A stretch of DNA of 34,191 bases from assembly GCF_029067145.1 (NCBI RefSeq), contig NZ_JAIEFA010000084.1, positions 1 through 34,191 of the forward strand, read 5' to 3'. This DNA comes from Helicobacter sp. (GTDB taxonomy: Bacteria > Campylobacterota > Campylobacteria > Campylobacterales > Helicobacteraceae). The position numbers were made by a program, and so were the translations under genes. The notes under the pieces are model-generated. The model was not told the origin of the DNA. It was given only the letters and a program-made list of their open reading frames with translations, and did no database searches. Positions 32,534-34,191 of this stretch are shown here, piece after piece (the stretch's first letter is position 1; each line of letters opens with the position of its first letter).

Positions 32534-32635
32534 TATATGAAAGATAGCAGGATTCTTAATCTTTTAATGTAAAACTAATGAAATTACAAATAATATACCG
32601 CAATTTTTTCTTTATTGTATTTTAGGAGTGTGGGA

Positions 32636-34159
32636 ATGTATGCGGATTCGGCATTGAGTTTGGTTGTGCCTTTGTGTGTGATTGCGCTGGTATTTATTAC
32701 GCGCAGGGTTGTGCTTTCGTTATTTGTTGGAATCTTCCTTGCAGGATTTATGCTAAGTGATTCGTTTTTTGGGGTTATAGAATATGCCTTAAATGCCATT
32801 GGAGGGGTATTTTACAGCGAGGGAGAAGTGCAGTCTAACGCCTTGTATGTGTTTGGATTCTTGATTTTGCTTGGGATTTTAACACAGCTAATGCAATGTT
32901 CAGGCGGAATGAATGCCTTTGTGCATTGGGCAAGAGAACGCGTCAAAAGCGCGGAAGGTTCGGAGTTTGTCGCTTTTATTGCGGGTATTGTGATTTTTAT
33001 CGATGATTATTTCAATGCGCTTACTGTAGGACAAATCGCGCGTCCGCTCAATGACGCAAATCATTCTACAAGGGAACGTTTGGCATATATTATTGATTCT
33101 ACTTCCGCACCGATTTGTATTTTAATGCCAATTTCAAGTTGGGGGGCTTATATTTTGGGAATTATGGGTGGATTGGTGGAGGATACCTCAAGCTTTAGTG
33201 TGCTAGTGCAAAGCATTTGGGGGAATTATTATGCTTGGTTTGCTTTGCTTGGGGTTTTTCTAACGATTCTTTGGCAAATCAATCTGCCTGTTATGCGCCA
33301 CAATCAAGGAGTGGGGATAGAAGAGTTTGACGAAATCAAGCCTCATAGCGGAGGGAGCATTTGGCTTTTGATTTTGCCTATTGTCGCGCTTATCTTTTTT
33401 GTGGGATTCTTTATTTTTTATAGTGGCTATCAAGTGTCTCAAAGTTTGGAACTCATTGAAATGTTGGCAAATGCACAAACGGGATTTTCGCTTTTTTGGG
33501 GCGGAGTGTGCGCAATAGCTGTTTCTGTCGCGATTGCTTGGAATCGCATTAGTTTGCACGAGTATTCTTTGATTATCAAAGATGGATTTTTATCTATGTT
33601 GCCCGCAAATCTTATTTTGATTTTGGCGTGGGCGATTGGACCTGTGATTAAGAATGATTTACAAACCGGAATTTATCTTGCTAACTTAAGTAGAGACTTT
33701 TTGGCAAGTGGTGTATTGTCGGCAAATGTCGTTGCTCCTTTGGTGCTATTTCTAAGTGCAAGCTTTATTGCATTTTGCACCGGAACGAGTTGGGGAACAT
33801 TTGCGATTATGTTACCTATTGGCGCAAGCATTGCTACGATTAATGGCATAGATATGATGTTGAGTATCTCTGCTGTATTGGCTGGAGCAGTATATGGAGA
33901 CCATACTTCACCAATTTCTGATACAACGATTCTTTCTGCGACAGGATCAGGTTGCTCTGTGCAGAGCCATTTTATCACACAATTGCCCTATGCAACGACG
34001 GCTGCATTTGCCGCACTCATTAGTTTTGGTGTCGCGGGTTTTTTTGAATCTCTTGTCGTAGGATATTTAGCAGGTTTTGGAATAATGTTTGGGTGTTTTT
34101 ACGTATATAGGCGATTTTTAAGCAAGCCATTGGACTATAAAGAAAAAGAATTTGACTAA
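32636..34159 (+). CDS. NhaC-family Na+/H+ antiporter
   Basis: A 507-aa inner-membrane protein with about 12 hydrophobic helices, of the NhaC/MleN-type antiporter family. Signature regions are FIDDYFNALTVGQIARPLND, DSTSAPICILMPISSWGAYI, FCTGTSWGTFAIMLPIGAS and YGDHTSPISDTTILSATGSG, the last with the charged residues typical of the ion path. It would exchange sodium for protons, perhaps coupled to an organic acid as in MleN. I start at ATG 32636, where AGGAG (32624-32628) is 7 bases upstream; the earlier in-frame TTG at 32615 precedes that site. Confidence 0.92.
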   Translation: MYADSALSLVVPLCVIALVFITRRVVLSLFVGIFLAGFMLSDSFFGVIEYALNAIGGVFYSEGEVQSNALYVFGFLILLGILTQLMQCSGGMNAFVHWARERVKSAEGSEFVAFIAGIVIFIDDYFNALTVGQIARPLNDANHSTRERLAYIIDSTSAPICILMPISSWGAYILGIMGGLVEDTSSFSVLVQSIWGNYYAWFALLGVFLTILWQINLPVMRHNQGVGIEEFDEIKPHSGGSIWLLILPIVALIFFVGFFIFYSGYQVSQSLELIEMLANAQTGFSLFWGGVCAIAVSVAIAWNRISLHEYSLIIKDGFLSMLPANLILILAWAIGPVIKNDLQTGIYLANLSRDFLASGVLSANVVAPLVLFLSASFIAFCTGTSWGTFAIMLPIGASIATINGIDMMLSISAVLAGAVYGDHTSPISDTTILSATGSGCSVQSHFITQLPYATTAAFAALISFGVAGFFESLVVGYLAGFGIMFGCFYVYRRFLSKPLDYKEKEFD

Positions 34160-34191
34160 TGTAGAATCAAAGTTTAAATAGAGATTAATAT

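Noticed and set aside
32615..32635. TTG 32615 as start of the NhaC-type antiporter
   Set aside because: The AGGAG ribosome binding site lies downstream of this codon and fits ATG 32636.

Overview
The window is a gene-dense, AT-rich stretch of a bacterial chromosome. It almost certainly comes from a Helicobacter species other than H. pylori, probably of the enterohepatic type. The evidence is gene content and local order: murE/HP1493-like/NifU-like, frdCAB, HisZ-like/purA/FliJ-like/MgtE-N, hom/yraN, lnt/yajQ/cvpA/lysS/glyA/DUF1882/SPOR. Several of these blocks match small blocks of the H. pylori chromosome, but they are joined differently here. Promoters show a good -10 TATAAT with no obvious -35, as is usual in Campylobacterota. 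I could not run a search, so the species is not assigned.

Layout. 1-2400 (minus): peptidoglycan ligase MurE, a Helicobacter-type hypothetical and a NifU-like Fe-S protein. 2490-6050 (plus): the menaquinol:fumarate reductase operon frdCAB behind a clear promoter, then tRNA-Ser(GGA). 6460-7680 (plus): a small exported protein and an EF-hand protein, apparently one operon. 7700-10870 (minus): HisZ-like protein, PurA, a FliJ-like protein and an exported MgtE-N/coiled-coil protein, tightly spaced. 11030-13260 (plus): an Asn/Gln-rich unknown, homoserine dehydrogenase and YraN, ending in a C9 tract. 13260-14180: repeat-bearing spacer, tRNA-Leu(CAA) and an ElaA-type acetyltransferase. 14190-16080 (minus): Lnt and YajQ. 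16200-20880 (plus): CvpA, LysS, GlyA, DUF1882 and SPOR-domain proteins. 21000-24760: ferredoxin (minus), a radical SAM protein and a complete polar amino acid ABC importer. 24900-27870 (minus): MGMT, a DASS-type anion transporter and DnaJ. 28000-28780 (plus): a TIGR02757-type protein.

The accessory part is 28784-32480. It holds a cluster of seven short palindromic repeats, a fragment resembling the tail of a surface-polysaccharide enzyme, a KAP-type P-loop NTPase (the superfamily of the phage-exclusion protein PifA), a RelB/RelE-type toxin-antitoxin pair facing the NTPase with only 7 bases between stop codons, and a small Asn/Ser-rich protein behind a textbook sigma-54 promoter. The window closes with an NhaC-type Na+/H+ antiporter.

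The strongest leads are the KAP NTPase plus toxin-antitoxin island (possible anti-phage locus), the sigma-54-driven unknown gene (possible flagellar-regulon member), the exported-protein/EF-hand pair, the dispersed palindromic repeat family, and the marked excess of the pentamer GAATC/GATTC. Several start sites were moved from the longest open frame using ribosome binding sites: purA, the SPOR gene, MGMT, DnaJ, RelE, RelB and NhaC.
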